Below are positions 1-11,055 of a stretch of DNA of 64,000 bases, piece by piece. Within the stretch, counting starts at the first letter, position 1; every line of letters starts with the position of its first letter. The stretch spans positions 597,730-661,729 of the forward strand of contig VWYX01000364.1 of assembly GCA_013396525.1 (NCBI GenBank), read 5' to 3'. Source of the stretch: Chaetorhynchus papuensis (lineage: Eukaryota > Chordata > Aves > Passeriformes > Rhipiduridae). The position numbers and the translations under genes are program-made. The notes beneath the pieces were generated by a model. The model was not told the DNA's origin. It ran no database searches and worked only from the letters and a program-made list of their open reading frames with translations.

Positions 1-94
1 GTTACAATGCATTGATAAGCACAAACAGACAAAGGCATGAAGGGAAGTCGAAGAAGAAATACCAGAATTCTCCTGGTCTCATGTTTTAACTTAC

Positions 95-159
95 CTATAT
101 GAAATTGCCGTTCAAATACCCTGTTAAGTAACCAACTGTTAATTTGGAATTTTAAATTT
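95..159 (-). other. Candidate small coding exon (65 nt)
   Basis: On the minus strand a near-consensus donor (ATATAG|GTAAGTT) ends a 65-nt segment that follows an acceptor with a moderate pyrimidine tract (TTCATTTGACCAG). Only one of the three frames is open. It begins with one leftover base, encodes 21 residues including INSWLLNRVFERQ, and leaves one base at the end. No protein family is recognised. It lies beyond the stop of the main minus-strand exon chain, so it would belong to another transcript or to an alternative 3' form. A chance pseudo-exon is quite possible. Confidence 0.2.
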
Positions 160-1287
160 CTGGTCAAATGAATAAGTGCAAATTTTATTTTTTAACTTCA
201 TAAACTGGGGCTTCTGTTGCAATTTTCATCCTGGTTGTGTGGAGAATGAAATTGGATTCGAGAAATCTACTAAAGGTGTTTGTGTGAACTAGAGACAGAT
301 AACAGGAAATTTATGTCTACATTAAAAGCTTGCTTTCAACTAGATTTGTGTGGAGGAATCAATATTTCCCTACTATATATGCAACTGAAATTTTTGTTAG
401 CAAACTTGAATAATTCACACTTCATTGCCTCATTCAAAGTAAGACTTGACATCCCCTAAAGTCCATTTTCTTTGTTTGAATCCTATGAAAAAAAAGATAA
501 GGTTTTACAGTGGGGTCAGAGCAGTGTTCTTTTGATGTAGCAGTTTTACAATTCAACCAACTACAATTTAGAAATAGCACGTGAATTTCAGGAGTAGTGT
601 ATAATTTGTGAAATTACAATTTGCTATTTGTGTGAATGTAAGGCTGCTTTTTGGTAATGAAAGAGTGCCTCCCACTAACTCAAATGTTGATGATGAGGAG
701 ATAGTCTTTCAGTGCAGGGAGTCAGCTGTTAGGTGAGACGTGATCAGTTTTGTCTTCTTCCTGGCTGGGATTTTAGTTCTAAAGTATCTTTTGAGTGATT
801 CCTCTTCAGAATCCAAGGCTACACATACACGGTCTGGATCTACAGAAGAAAGAAGTTCCAGACAATAAAGGAGATGCTCCTGGTGCACAAAAATATGTCC
901 AAGGACTGCCAGTCTTGTATATATTCAATGCAGTACAGTTTGCACTATGTAAGCAACATTGCATATGGAAATCCAGAAATATCAGCTGGAAGATTTTCAG
1001 CTGATGGAGCCCTTGAACTCCCTATACGTTTAACATGTGCTTGGGCAGTTCCTAGTTCTAATATAATATAATATAATGCAACATGGCTTGCAGATAAACT
1101 TGAACATGTATTTTTTTATTAAAGACATATGTTTCCTTTTTGGAGACTTCCTTCATCTGTTTTTTCATCTTAAATATTTTGTCATGATAATGTATATTGC
1201 TCTTAAAAATTAATGAAGAACTCATGGGGTTATATCAGCCTTGTAACTGGTCACTAGTTTGGTTCTTCAAGCCTCCATTTTATGACC
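160..1287. other. No feature seen
   Basis: AT-rich unique-looking DNA. The short ORFs here lack splice context and protein-like character. A stretch of about 15 bases of TATAA repeats occurs near 1060-1076. Nothing else can be supported. Confidence 0.5.
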
Positions 1288-2232
1288 AGTGCTCCTCAAC
1301 CTCTTCATAGATTAGTTGGATGCAAGACCTAAAGGTATATGAAGTAAATTTGCCAATGATGGAAAAGTGGGAGGAGTTGTCGACTCCCTTGAGAGCAGAG
1401 AGGCCCTGCAGAGAGATCTTGACAAATTAGAAGGCTGGGAATTCACCTGTGTGTGAAGTTTAACAAGGGCATGTGCCGAATTCTGCAGCTGGCACAGGGC
1501 AACCCTGGATGTGCCTGCAGACTGGGAGTGAGAGGCTGGAGGGCAGAGCTGCAGGAAGGGACCTGGGGGTCCTGGTCGATGGCAAGTTGAACATGAGTCA
1601 GCAGTGCCCTGGCAGCCAGGAGGGCCAGCCATGTCCTGGGGCACATCAGGCACAGCATCGCCAGCCGGGCAAGGGAGGGGATTGTCCTGCTCTGCTCTAC
1701 ACTGGGGCAACCTCGAGTCCTGGGGGCAGTTTTGGGTGCCGCAATATAAAATAGTCAAAATGTTATTAGGGAGCATCCATAGGAGGGCAACAAAGATGGT
1801 GAAGAGTCTGAAGGGGAAGCTGTATGAGGAGCAGCTGAGGTCACTTGGATTTTTCAGTCTGGAGAAGAGGACACTGAGGTTTGACGTCATTGCACTCTAC
1901 AATTTCCTTATTAGGGGAAGCAAAGGTGTAGGCACTGATTTCTTCAGTCTGGTGACCAGGATCCCTCAGGATCTGAGGGAGCAACATGAAGCTGAGTCAG
2001 GGGACATTTAGGTTGGGTATGAAGAAAAAGGTTCTTCACCCAAAGGGTGAAGCTTTTTCAGTTGAGCACTGGAACGGGATTCTCAGGGAAGTGATCAAAG
2101 CACTAAGCCTGCCAGACTTAATGTTTAGACAGTGTTCTCAAGCACATGGTATGACTCTTGGGGTTGTCCTTGGAAGGGCCAGGATTTGAATCGTGATGAT
2201 CTTTTTGAGTATATTCTGTGAGTCTATGATTC
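1288..2232 (+). mobile_element. CR1 LINE, 5'-truncated, 3' part of ORF2 plus tail
   Basis: CR1 is the dominant non-LTR retrotransposon of birds. This copy starts inside the reverse-transcriptase part of ORF2 and runs to the 3' tail, as expected after 5' truncation. Translated pieces match the family: DLGVLVDGKLNMSQQC near 1560-1610, then RATKMVKSLKGKLYEEQLR and SLGFFSLEKR between about 1780 and 1870. These lie in different frames, so the copy carries frameshifts between about 1610 and 1740. The tail ends with TTCTGTGAGTCTATGATTC near 2213-2231. It is clearly non-functional. ORFs on the opposite strand here are shadows. Confidence 0.93.
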
Positions 2233-3330
2233 ACGTGAGATACACTTATGTTAGCTGTAAGTTTTTCCCACTGTAGTAGGATTACATTTTTTTGGTGACA
2301 GACAGAGGTTCAAGGAGTGTATGAATGCTGTTTTCTGTGGAGTGGCACTACCCTTCCTTTATTCTATTACCAGGACCTGGAAAAATTTATAAAACTGTAT
2401 TTTAATGTATCTAAAACATGTAGTTTTTCTTCTTTAAGTTCTTTTGTCTTTTGTTGACATTTTAAGTATCATTGAAGGCTTTTCGCATCATTTAAAAGAC
2501 TCTTGTATGAGCTTTCAGATTCCAACTTCTGTGAAAAGAAAAATCTATGCCAGAAAAATTAAAGGATTCTTGATTAAACATCTTATTTTGAAAATAAAGG
2601 TCTTCTCAGATGTCTGGGAAAGATACTGTTACGGTTCTTTTTGTTTTCAGTAATCCCTGGGAAAATGCTAGTTCAGATTGATTGCTAGGTTATTTAAGTC
2701 CCTGAGCTATTAAATTAGTGTGGAATAGATACTGCTCTGCAATTATATTCACCTTTGTTTCCCTTTAACTTTAAAATTTTCAAATATTAAGAATTAATGC
2801 TGAATTACAGAATGAATTAATAGCGAAATTATGAATTACTTTGTTCCTCCAGAAACAGGTTAACCCTAAAAGATTAATTCTAATTAACCCTAAAAGAAAG
2901 ATTTTGGAACTCAGTGAAGATCATATATGCAAAAGTTTGAACAAGCATTTAAAACCATTAAAGATTGGTATGCACCATTTAAAAAAATTATTTGCTTCAG
3001 TCTCAGGGAGAAATTAAATGCTAAATTTCACATTGCATTCTTTCATCTTTATAGTTGATCTAACCTACCAAGCCTTCTTAGACCTGTGGTGACTACCTTA
3101 TCAGAACTTTACCACCTCACTTTTCTGTAGCTGGAGAAATATTGCTTTGAATGTCTTTCCCCTGTGCCCCAACCTACTCAGTCTCAGTCATTCACTTCTC
3201 TTCCAGCAACCTTTAGATTCTTGACAGGTGTCTTGGTATCTCATTATCTTTAAATTCCTCCTTTTGCATTTACTTCTTTTACCATTCTTACTCCTTGCCA
3301 GAAACTGACAAGGAAACTAAAGTGTCCGAC
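2233..3330. other. No feature seen
   Basis: AT-rich DNA without recognisable repeats, exons or RNA genes. Two copies of a TTAACCCTAAAAGA-like motif lie about 23 bases apart near 2861-2898. Confidence 0.45.
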
Positions 3331-3441
3331 CATAGAATCAGAAAATAACTAAGTTTGATAAAGACCTCTAAGATCATTGAGTCCAACCATTAACCTCACG
3401 CTGTCAGGTCCCTCACTAAACCATGTTCCTAAGAACCACAT
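3331..3441 (-). mobile_element. CR1 LINE 3'-end fragment
   Basis: On the plus strand this reads CATAGAATCAGAAAATAA, then a diverged GACCTCTAAGATCATTGAGT and GTCCCTCACTAAACCATG. This is the reverse complement of a CR1 3' end, of the same kind as the plus-strand tail at 57.6 kb. About 110 bp survive, strongly diverged. It is a short 5'-truncated insertion. Confidence 0.75.
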
Positions 3442-3829
3442 TATTAGTGTCATGACAGTTATGCACTCAGTATGCTGAAAATGGTCAAAAGTTGTTTAGA
3501 TTTTTTATGCTTGGTTGGTGGTTTGTTTGTTTGTTTTACTTTGTGGTGTTTTGTCTTTTTTTCTCCTAAGGTATCTTTACTTAGGTATGCAAAAGTGTCT
3601 GTTTTGAAACTTTCTGAGCAGCACATAGAGTTCAGTACAGCTCTTCTCTCAGAAGTATACAATATAGTACGCATAACACCTTCTTATATCTGTTTATGTG
3701 AAGAAATGGATCCCATGCTGACTCCATAATTGCTTTTGTAAACTTAAAAGTATTTTTGAGGGGAGGTGGGTGGAAATGTGAAGAGATGAGAGGTGGCTGT
3801 CAGTGCTGGCAATGAATGATCAAGAACTC

Positions 3830-4060
3830 TTTCCCGATGAAAGATAAGGAAGAGGTGATACAGTCTCCTCCGGTGTGCTGTCTGACATACTAACCCGATT
3901 TGCTCGTGACTGACACTGCAGCAACAGAAAATTAATCACTTGTGGCTGAATATCTTGCTCATTTATCAGGATGTGGTGTGCAGAGATAGCCATTTTGGAT
4001 TGTCGGCTGCCTATGAATAATGAGGTCTTAGAACAAAATTAGTAACTTTTACACCACTAC
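3830..4060. promoter_or_regulatory. Candidate conserved non-coding element
   Basis: A non-repeat, non-coding stretch whose composition differs from its flanks. It keeps several CpG dinucleotides (CCCGATG, CCGGTG, ACCCGAT, GCTCGTG, GTCGGC) in a region otherwise almost free of CpG. It also carries homeodomain/POU-like words (TTAATCACTTG, ATGAATAATGAG). Such composition is typical of conserved elements, but conservation cannot be seen in one sequence. Confidence 0.25.
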
Positions 4061-4203
4061 TAGTATAATTAGCCAGTATTAAAAAAAATAATGGTAATTG
4101 TTGGTTAGCCACACTTGAAAATGGCCCCAGGGAAAATGAAAGCTAGTCCTTAATGACTCTTCTTTCAAGAACGAAGACTGTACCCTTTTTTAAAGGAACT
4201 TAC

Positions 4204-4273
4204 TTTGCTCTGGTATTGTGTCAATGTTTCCTTCAGTGACTTCATGTTTCAGTTTGCTTTCCTTCTCATTCAT
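4204..4273 (-). other. Candidate coding exon, possibly a first coding exon
   Basis: A strong donor (GAGCAAA|GTAAGTTC) on the minus strand closes an open frame that starts at an ATG at 4271-4273 directly after an in-frame stop. It encodes 23 charged residues (MNEKESKLKHEV to DTIPEQ) with one base left over. An internal exon starting at AATGAG|AAG is the alternative, but the upstream pyrimidine tract is poor. No family is recognised, and the length is compatible with chance. Confidence 0.2.
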
Positions 4274-5271
4274 TCAGAGATGAACATATAATGTATTTCA
4301 TAAAAAAAACCTTTAATAAATAAAGAAAATACCTTGATGTGGGTAATTTTAACAAATTTATGGAAGTTATGCCTCCTTCCTTTCTGATTATGAGTATTTT
4401 TGTTGTTATGATAGATTAGAATTTTGAGGAAGTTAATGTAATGAAAAAGAAAAGTTATTTAATGACAGAATAATTGAATTCTGGGTGGGATCTGATATGT
4501 TAAATAACATACAACTAATTCATAATGTCTAAGACCAACATTAGTAATAGAAAGAGCAAGCACTGAATAAAAACTAACTTGTGCTAAGAGAGCAAAACTG
4601 GGACTATTGCTTTACCATCTTCTCAGAACTGGCACATCCAAATTTAACCTTATTTACTATATCTGATCCACAGAAAAAGATTCCTAATCATGTCTGTATT
4701 TAGTTAGATTCAAATAGTTTCAGAGAGGTTTTCAGCTGTGCCAGTTTGCAGAACATAGGACTTAGTCTTTTCCTTCTATCACAGAATATCAAGCCTCAGC
4801 TCTGACTTGGCTCATATACAAAGCAAAACCAGCCCTCTTTCCCTATTGGCCCCCCTCAAGCTGGACAGCTAATACTTTGCCGGATGCTAACAAACTCTGC
4901 AGCTCTAAAACGAATAGCAAGATTATTTCCAGCCTAAATGGCGATTTTCACCAGGACAAAGCCACTACTAGAGCTGTTAGAACCTGCAAACTTTGTTTTC
5001 CCTACAAGGTGTTTATCTCATTCTTTTACAGAGGGCTTTCTTCTTATCTTTCTCTGATTAATATTTTGTCTAATTCCAAAGGAATGTAAAAATTGAGAAA
5101 AGGGTTTTTTAAAAATTTAGTTATTGTTTTAATCTTTAATAATTTTACTATTGTCAATTGAGATTTTTTTAGTGTTCTTTCTTAGAGGAAAACATAAGAA
5201 ACTTAGATAACTTTTTGACTTTGACTTTTATCATTTATTCTTAAGGCTTAAAGATGCCACAGAAACATGTT
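4274..5271. other. No feature seen
   Basis: AT-rich DNA with short ORFs only (for example about 70 codons at 4877-5089 on plus) that show no splice sites or recognisable protein. Confidence 0.45.
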
Positions 5272-5382
5272 ACATTGACTCCCTTGAAGGCAGGGAGGCC
5301 CTGAAGAGAATATGCTAAGAGTTGGGTTCAATGATCCTTGTGGGTCCCTTCCAACTCATCATATTCTATGATTCTGTGATTA
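5272..5382 (+). mobile_element. CR1 LINE remnant with internal deletion
   Basis: The left part (GACTCCCTTGAAGGCAGGGA at about 5277) matches the CR1 pol region seen at 1381 in the copy at 1.3 kb. The right part is the CR1 3' tail (GGGTCCCTTCCAACTCATC and ATTCTATGATTCTGTGATT). Roughly 750-800 bp that separate these parts in the 1.3-kb copy are missing. The copy is a short, non-coding remnant. Confidence 0.85.
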
Positions 5383-8140
5383 ACCCCAGGTACAGTACAT
5401 TTTCTCTTCAATTAGACAGCTGAAGGATGACTCAGTAAATTTAGCTTGCAGCAATTACACAGTCACCATTTGGGCAGTTAAAGCATTCTAGTAGGGTCAC
5501 TTCATAAACTTTTTCTCCTAACGCATCTACACTTTTGCCCAATTCACAACATATCACATAATTTTACTCTTTCATGGACAAATGTTTCACCTGAATTCAC
5601 CTGAATTTATTTATTAATGTGTTACCTGTCAAATAAGTTGAAAAAAAGTGTAGACTCTCCTTGTATAATCTCTGGGATTTGTAAATCTCTAATGGACATT
5701 AAAGATACTAAAGAACTTTAATGCAGAACACTACAGATTTTACTGCTACCACTTTTTCCTTGTCCTACTTATTGTTAGTCCATTTCTCTACATCTTTCCG
5801 TAAATCCAAGAAGGTAAGATGGTAGAAGGTGCAACCTTCAGCATGCACCTCTCTGAAACATTCAACCAGCCAGCCTTCTCTCCCACCGTGGCTCTTCTGG
5901 ATTAAATGAGGTGAGATTATTTCTCCTCAGCTCTATTAGTTCACTTTTTTCTTGGATCATTTGAAGATATACTACTATTCTACCTGGGGCAGGAAGGATG
6001 TTGGTGATCCTGAAGGAACCTGGTACCCTTCAGGATTCCAGGACTTTCTGAGGATCACAAAGGCACGACTGGACATTAGCATACAGGAAAGCAATATCAC
6101 TTAGAAATTTTATTGTTATGGTGCTCCTAACAGAGACTGTCAGTTAAAATGTTCATGTCAGTAATTACCCCAAAACAAAACTTTGGGCTGTAGAAAACCT
6201 GGCATTTTGAATAGGGTTCTGTTCCCAGGTGTTGGTATTGGACTCACTTATGTGCTGAGAGCACTGACACAGGGCTTAAAGAAGATAATTATATTCCAGT
6301 TATTTTGTTCATTCTGGAGAGAAGCATTCGGAGTTATAAACTAATTTCATTTTGAATCTTGACTATCAAAATCTGAGGTCTGAATTTTTTGTTTGTGATA
6401 TCTAAGGTTGGCAAATTGCACATTAATTCAGCTTTTGCTGTCATTTACACCTTGGGTAATGATCAAATCATATTTTTCTTAGACAAAACCTGTAATAAAA
6501 TAATTTTCTAGTTTTTCAATTTCAACAAAACCAATAAAAGATTGAAATGAAAATCACATGGAATAAAAGTTTCCTACTGCTGCTTGAATTTGTTGAATGG
6601 AATTACCCTTTGTTTGAAAAAAAAATTGGATGCAAAACACACCACAGCTCTCTCCATGGATATGCTTTTGGCCTGTGGCTTTTCTTTTTCAGTTATACAT
6701 CAGTCTTCCTCAGGGTTTGAGTAACAATGACTTATAGGAGTTTTCAAGGTGAAAATAGGATTCTTCCACTTACTGAACCTAATGGGAACTTATTGCCAGA
6801 GTTGGAGATTTTTTTAAAAAACATCTTTCCTTCTGTGAAGTTTTAATTGTTCCTGTCCACAACATAAATCTGGCAAAAAGACATCATTTTGCAGTAAGGT
6901 ACCCCTGTGTAGCTTTATGATTCTGTACAATGGTATTTTAAAATGATAGTTCAAACTAATAGAGGAGTTATTTTTATTCAAACGTCTTCCTTTGGTGTGT
7001 CACACTATTATAAGTAACATTAATATTCAAACATAATGCATTATATTTAACTCTACTACAGGGATAAATCATTATAAAGACTGAGTTTTTTAAAAGGGTT
7101 GCCACTTGTCCTACTCCGTGCTACCATGAGTGAATTTTCAAGTACATGGCTGTACAGTGACCCACATACCCTTGCATGTGTTTACAGGGCTTCCAGTCAG
7201 GGAAAATTATCTTTACATTGCAGCTGGGGAAACTGAGCTAAAAAGCACTGTGACACAATGAATATGGAACGGCAGAATTTCATTTTGAATGCCATTCTAA
7301 CCTTTGTTACATTCACATCAAAAAACAAAACAAAAAGGAAACAACCCCCCAAAACCACCAGGAACTGTCCTCATCAAACTAGGACTGACTGCAGACACTG
7401 TCGGCCACCAAGGGAAACAATTGAAAGCAGGCATTTTAATGGGATACTGGAAGAGCTGTGCTCAAAACTAAAAGTAGTTTTGGGCTACTGTTTCCTGTGG
7501 CTTGATTTTGAATATATTTTTGAGAGAAAGGAAACATTTTTTTAAGCTTGGCTGCTGTCATGGAGCTCATGTGTGGCTGCTGACTGATCTGAGGAAGATA
7601 ATAATTTGTAGACATGGTATATCATTAGGAATGACAGTGAGTCAGTATGTAAGCTCTGGTTTCTGGCTGCTGAACATTTGAGGCAGAACTTTTACACCTC
7701 CCAGAAAACATAATTTATCATCTTTTATTTTTTTTTAATATAAAATAAATACAAGCAAAAAGTTCGTTTTTAGGAACAAGCCAGTTCAGAATGTAAAATT
7801 TTTAAACTCATAGAACTGAGTGATAAAAGCAAGTTAAATTAAGCAGAAAATGCTGCTGATAATTTGGGCCATGTCGACTTGATAAAATTAACAAAGCTGA
7901 AATAATCTGAAAGCATTTAGATTCTGAGAAGAAGCTTTATTTTGCCCATGTGAAGCCAACATTTCCTTTAAATGCAATTAATCTTATCAGGTCACTTTTG
8001 GTTGCAGCTCAGTTACACATCTAACATTAACTTGTGAACATCTGGAACAATTATTCCTTCTTCTTGGCTGAGCAGTGGGCAGCACAAACCTAAGGGAGGT
8101 ATTACTAAAGACACCAAGCAGTATTGATTATATACTCTAC
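5383..8140. other. Mostly featureless AT-rich DNA with one hairpin
   Basis: No repeat family or gene can be supported. It contains a perfect 10-bp inverted repeat (6007-6036) and a plus-strand pseudo-exon-like segment at 5779-5813, both described under findings. Confidence 0.4.
6007..6036. repeat. Perfect 10-bp inverted repeat, 10-nt loop
   Basis: ATCCTGAAGG at 6007-6016 and its exact reverse complement at 6027-6036, separated by ten bases. It can fold into a hairpin. There is no long U run afterwards, so no terminator function is implied. Confidence 0.7.
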
Positions 8141-8188
8141 CTATGATTCCAGAAGCATGTGGGAGGACTTCATTGCCATAGTGATCTA
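8141..8188 (-). other. Candidate 48-nt coding exon
   Basis: On the minus strand a good acceptor (TTTTGCTTATTGCAG) precedes 48 nt, and a usable donor (ATCATAG|GTAGAG) follows. The only long open frame takes two bases from the exon start, gives 15 codons reading DHYGNEVLPHASGII, and leaves one base. Its entry phase would accept the exon at 31.9 kb as predecessor, so it could be an alternative downstream exon to the stop-containing one at 20.5 kb. No family is recognised. Confidence 0.25.
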
Positions 8189-9020
8189 CTGCAATAAGCA
8201 AAATTAATTTAGATTTCATTCTGGCAAGGGAATTAGCTGGAAATTTAGAACCTACTAGGCTGTAAGGTGTCTACTAGTAACCTAAAGTGAAATCTTGGTA
8301 TTAATTTAATTAAAATATTTTATCCTACTTTTCTAATCCAAGGTACTCCTTTGTCTTAGATGATGTGCATTGTTCTGAACATCTGCCTCTCCCACACTCC
8401 TCCCTTTTCAGAAAGACAACAATAAAGCTAGTAAAAGTTCAGAGAGGGGCAAAGAATATTCAAACAATGGTGAAATATATGGAATAATTTTCTACAAGGT
8501 ACAGGTTGGAAAAGTAGGACTCCTTGCTTAGAAAATAAATAATGTAAGAAACAAGGTAATGACCTGTAAAATCATACACACTGTGGAAAAGATGCAGCTC
8601 AGAATTTCTTCTGGTAAAAGAGCAAGGAGACAGATGAAACTATTAAGAGTCTTGCAAAAAGAACTAAAAGAAGTGATTCTGTCCATGATAGGTGGGTGAG
8701 CTATGGAGCTCCATGACATCACATGCGGTGACTGTTAAAAGTTTACATGAGTTTAAAAAGCCGTTAGGAAAATCAATGGAATCTAAAAAGAACACTAAAT
8801 TCAAGCATATACATTTTCATAGAGTAAGTCCCTGAGCTGAAAATACTGGAGGCTGTGAGAGAGTTCTGGGAAAGCATTGCTGCCTACTTTGTTGGTCCTA
8901 GTATTTTCCCCTGACATCTGCTCTTGACCACTATGTCAGATAACAAATATTAAGCAGAGGGACTTTGTTTGGATGAGGACAGTCGTTCCCTTTTCAAAAC
9001 ATTAATCCTGTTGCAAGGAG
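8189..9020. other. No feature seen
   Basis: AT-rich DNA up to the assembly gap. The last bases before the gap show no CR1 similarity and are probably flanking DNA. Confidence 0.45.
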
Positions 9021-9405
9021 NNNNNNNNNNNNNNNNNNNNNNNNNNNNNNNNNNNNNNNNNNNNNNNNNNNNNNNNNNNNNNNNNNNNNNNNNNNNNNNN
9101 NNNNNNNNNNNNNNNNNNNNNNNNNNNNNNNNNNNNNNNNNNNNNNNNNNNNNNNNNNNNNNNNNNNNNNNNNNNNNNNNNNNNNNNNNNNNNNNNNNNN
9201 NNNNNNNNNNNNNNNNNNNNNNNNNNNNNNNNNNNNNNNNNNNNNNNNNNNNNNNNNNNNNNNNNNNNNNNNNNNNNNNNNNNNNNNNNNNNNNNNNNNN
9301 NNNNNNNNNNNNNNNNNNNNNNNNNNNNNNNNNNNNNNNNNNNNNNNNNNNNNNNNNNNNNNNNNNNNNNNNNNNNNNNNNNNNNNNNNNNNNNNNNNNN
9401 NNNNN
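9021..9405. other. Assembly gap (385 N)
   Basis: A run of N from 9021 to 9405. ORFs called across it are artefacts. The missing sequence is probably the 3' portion of the CR1 that resumes at 9406. Confidence 0.99.
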
Positions 9406-9718
9406 AAGCAACCTCAGCTGCTCATCATACAGCTTCCCCTCAAGGCTTTTGCCGCCTTTGTTGCCCTCCTTTGGACACTCTCTAATATTTTAATATCTTT
9501 CTGATATTAAACCTAAGTGCAGTCACCACAACCGCACATAGGACTCAAGGTGAGGCTGCCCCAGTGCAGAGCAGAGCAGGACAATCCCCTCCCTTGCCTG
9601 GCTGGTGATGCTGTGCCTGATGCCCCCCAGGACATGGTTGGCCCTCCTGGCTACCAGGGCACTGCTGACACATATTCAACTTGCCATTGACCAGGATCCC
9701 CAGGTCCCTTCCCGGGAC
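9406..9718 (-). mobile_element. CR1 LINE, minus strand, 3' part hidden in the gap
   Basis: The sequence after the gap (ACCTCAGCTGCTCATCATAC, then TTTGTTGCCCTCCTTTGGAC) is reverse-strand CR1 ORF2. On the minus strand it encodes RDLGILVNGKLNMCQQC, the diagnostic CR1 segment, near 9650-9710. Similarity stops at about 9718, the 5' truncation point. A block of 100 bp (9553-9652) is identical to 44181-44280 in another CR1 copy, although the neighbouring parts of both copies differ much more. Confidence 0.9.
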
Positions 9719-10460
9719 TAGGAGAAACAAAGCTGTGAGAGCACTGCCTTAATATTCCTATAAGGTTGCCAAGTTACTATGTGCTTCATTACCTGCCTAC
9801 AGAAACACTTGCACTTCTGAAAGAAAAGGGAAAATAGGACATCAGACTAGATATGCTAATTCAACAGCTCTCCTAAGTTCATAATTACAACTGAGGCGCA
9901 ATTATTAATAATTTACTACTTCAGGTAAATTATAGGACTGTGAACTGAGTCAGTATCACACAATTTTTGTGGCTTATTAGTAATGAGGAGCATCTTTAAA
10001 TCAAATGTATGAGGCTTAAACATGGCATTGTTTTCTGAGACATCTCAGCTTAGGACATCACTGAAAAAAGAATTGGTGAGGGAAGGTGTCCATTCATTAT
10101 TATTGAAGAATCAAAACCTCCATTTCATATAACCACCTGATACCCACTTCCCAACCTCTTCCACATGCTGTCTTTGAGAGTTTAAAAGACAAATGTTCTC
10201 TGAATCAGAAAGTGCCTGCTAGGTCACATAAGCAGCCTGGGTAATATGCTGAAAGAAGTGTGGGGATTTTTTTCCCATAAAAGCTTCACGGCATTCCAGA
10301 ATATAGAGCACGATTCATTCTTCACTTTGCAAATTTTAATTAGACAGACCCTTGCTATCTAATGATGAGTTTTACCCTTCCTGCTATAATTTATCCTTGC
10401 TGATGCCTTGCATTCATGGAAACCTCATTACAAGCTTTCTACTTTTCACATCTGGTTATC
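9719..10460. other. No feature seen
   Basis: AT-rich flank between a CR1 and an LTR. No repeat, exon or RNA gene can be supported. Confidence 0.45.
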
Positions 10461-11055
10461 TGTCATGGTGTAACCCCCAGCTAGACACCACAGCTGCTCC
10501 CCACACCCTCCCTCCCTGATGGGATGGGGAGTAGAATCAGGAAGAACATACAGATTATAGGTTAAGAAGAGTTTAATAACTGAGATAAAATAAAGTAAAT
10601 TAAAATAAAAATAACAGCAACAATTATAATGAAAAGGGGGACAACATCAAAAAAAAAAAAAAAAGAGAGATAAATAAAGTCCAGAATAGACAAGCAGTGC
10701 ACAATACAATCACCCAGCACCTGGAGACTGAGACCTGGCCCATCACCAAGCTATGATCGATCAGTAGCTCCTGGCCATTCTTCACAGTTTATATACTGAA
10801 CATGACATTCTATGGTATGGAGTATCTTTTTGGCCAGTTTGGGTCATCTGTCCTGTCCATGCTCCCTCACAGCTTCTTGTCCACCTGCTCACTGGCAGAA
10901 CATGGGAAACTGGAAATTCATTGACTAGAGTAAGCACTACTTAGCAACAATAAAAACATGAGTGTGTCATCCTTAATCTCATACTAAATCCCAAACATAG
11001 CCCTGTACCAGCTACTAGAACAAAAATTAACGCTGTGCCAGGTGAAACTAGGACT
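10461..11055 (-). mobile_element. Solo LTR of an avian endogenous retrovirus
   Basis: The plus strand begins TGTCATGGTGTAACCCCCAG and ends GAAACTAGGACT, which is the reverse complement of a well-known avian ERV LTR (sense start about TGTCCTGGTTTC, here AGTCCTAGTTTC). The sense strand is minus. On it a TATA box (TCAGTATATAAACTG) lies near 10787-10801. The core around 10812-10855 (ATGGTATGGA, then TTGGCCAGTTTGGGTCA) is shared with the LTR at 28.05 kb. Flanking 5-mers TTATC (10456-10460) and TTAAC (11056-11060) fit a 5-bp target duplication with one mismatch. No internal retroviral genes are next to it, so it is a solo LTR left by recombination. An A-rich run lies at about 10649-10664. Confidence 0.85.

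Noticed and set aside
681..760. C/D-box snoRNA suggested by TGATGATGA
   Set aside because: No matching D box at a suitable distance and no terminal stem.
1312..1890. Minus-strand ORF of 192 codons, the longest in the window
   Set aside because: It is the reverse of a plus-strand CR1 copy.
8950..9493. ORFs of 153 and 174 codons across the N run
   Set aside because: They consist mostly of unknown bases and have no meaning as genes.
10461..11055. Internal retroviral genes near the LTRs
   Set aside because: No gag, pol or env similarity next to either LTR. Both are solo elements closed by target duplications.
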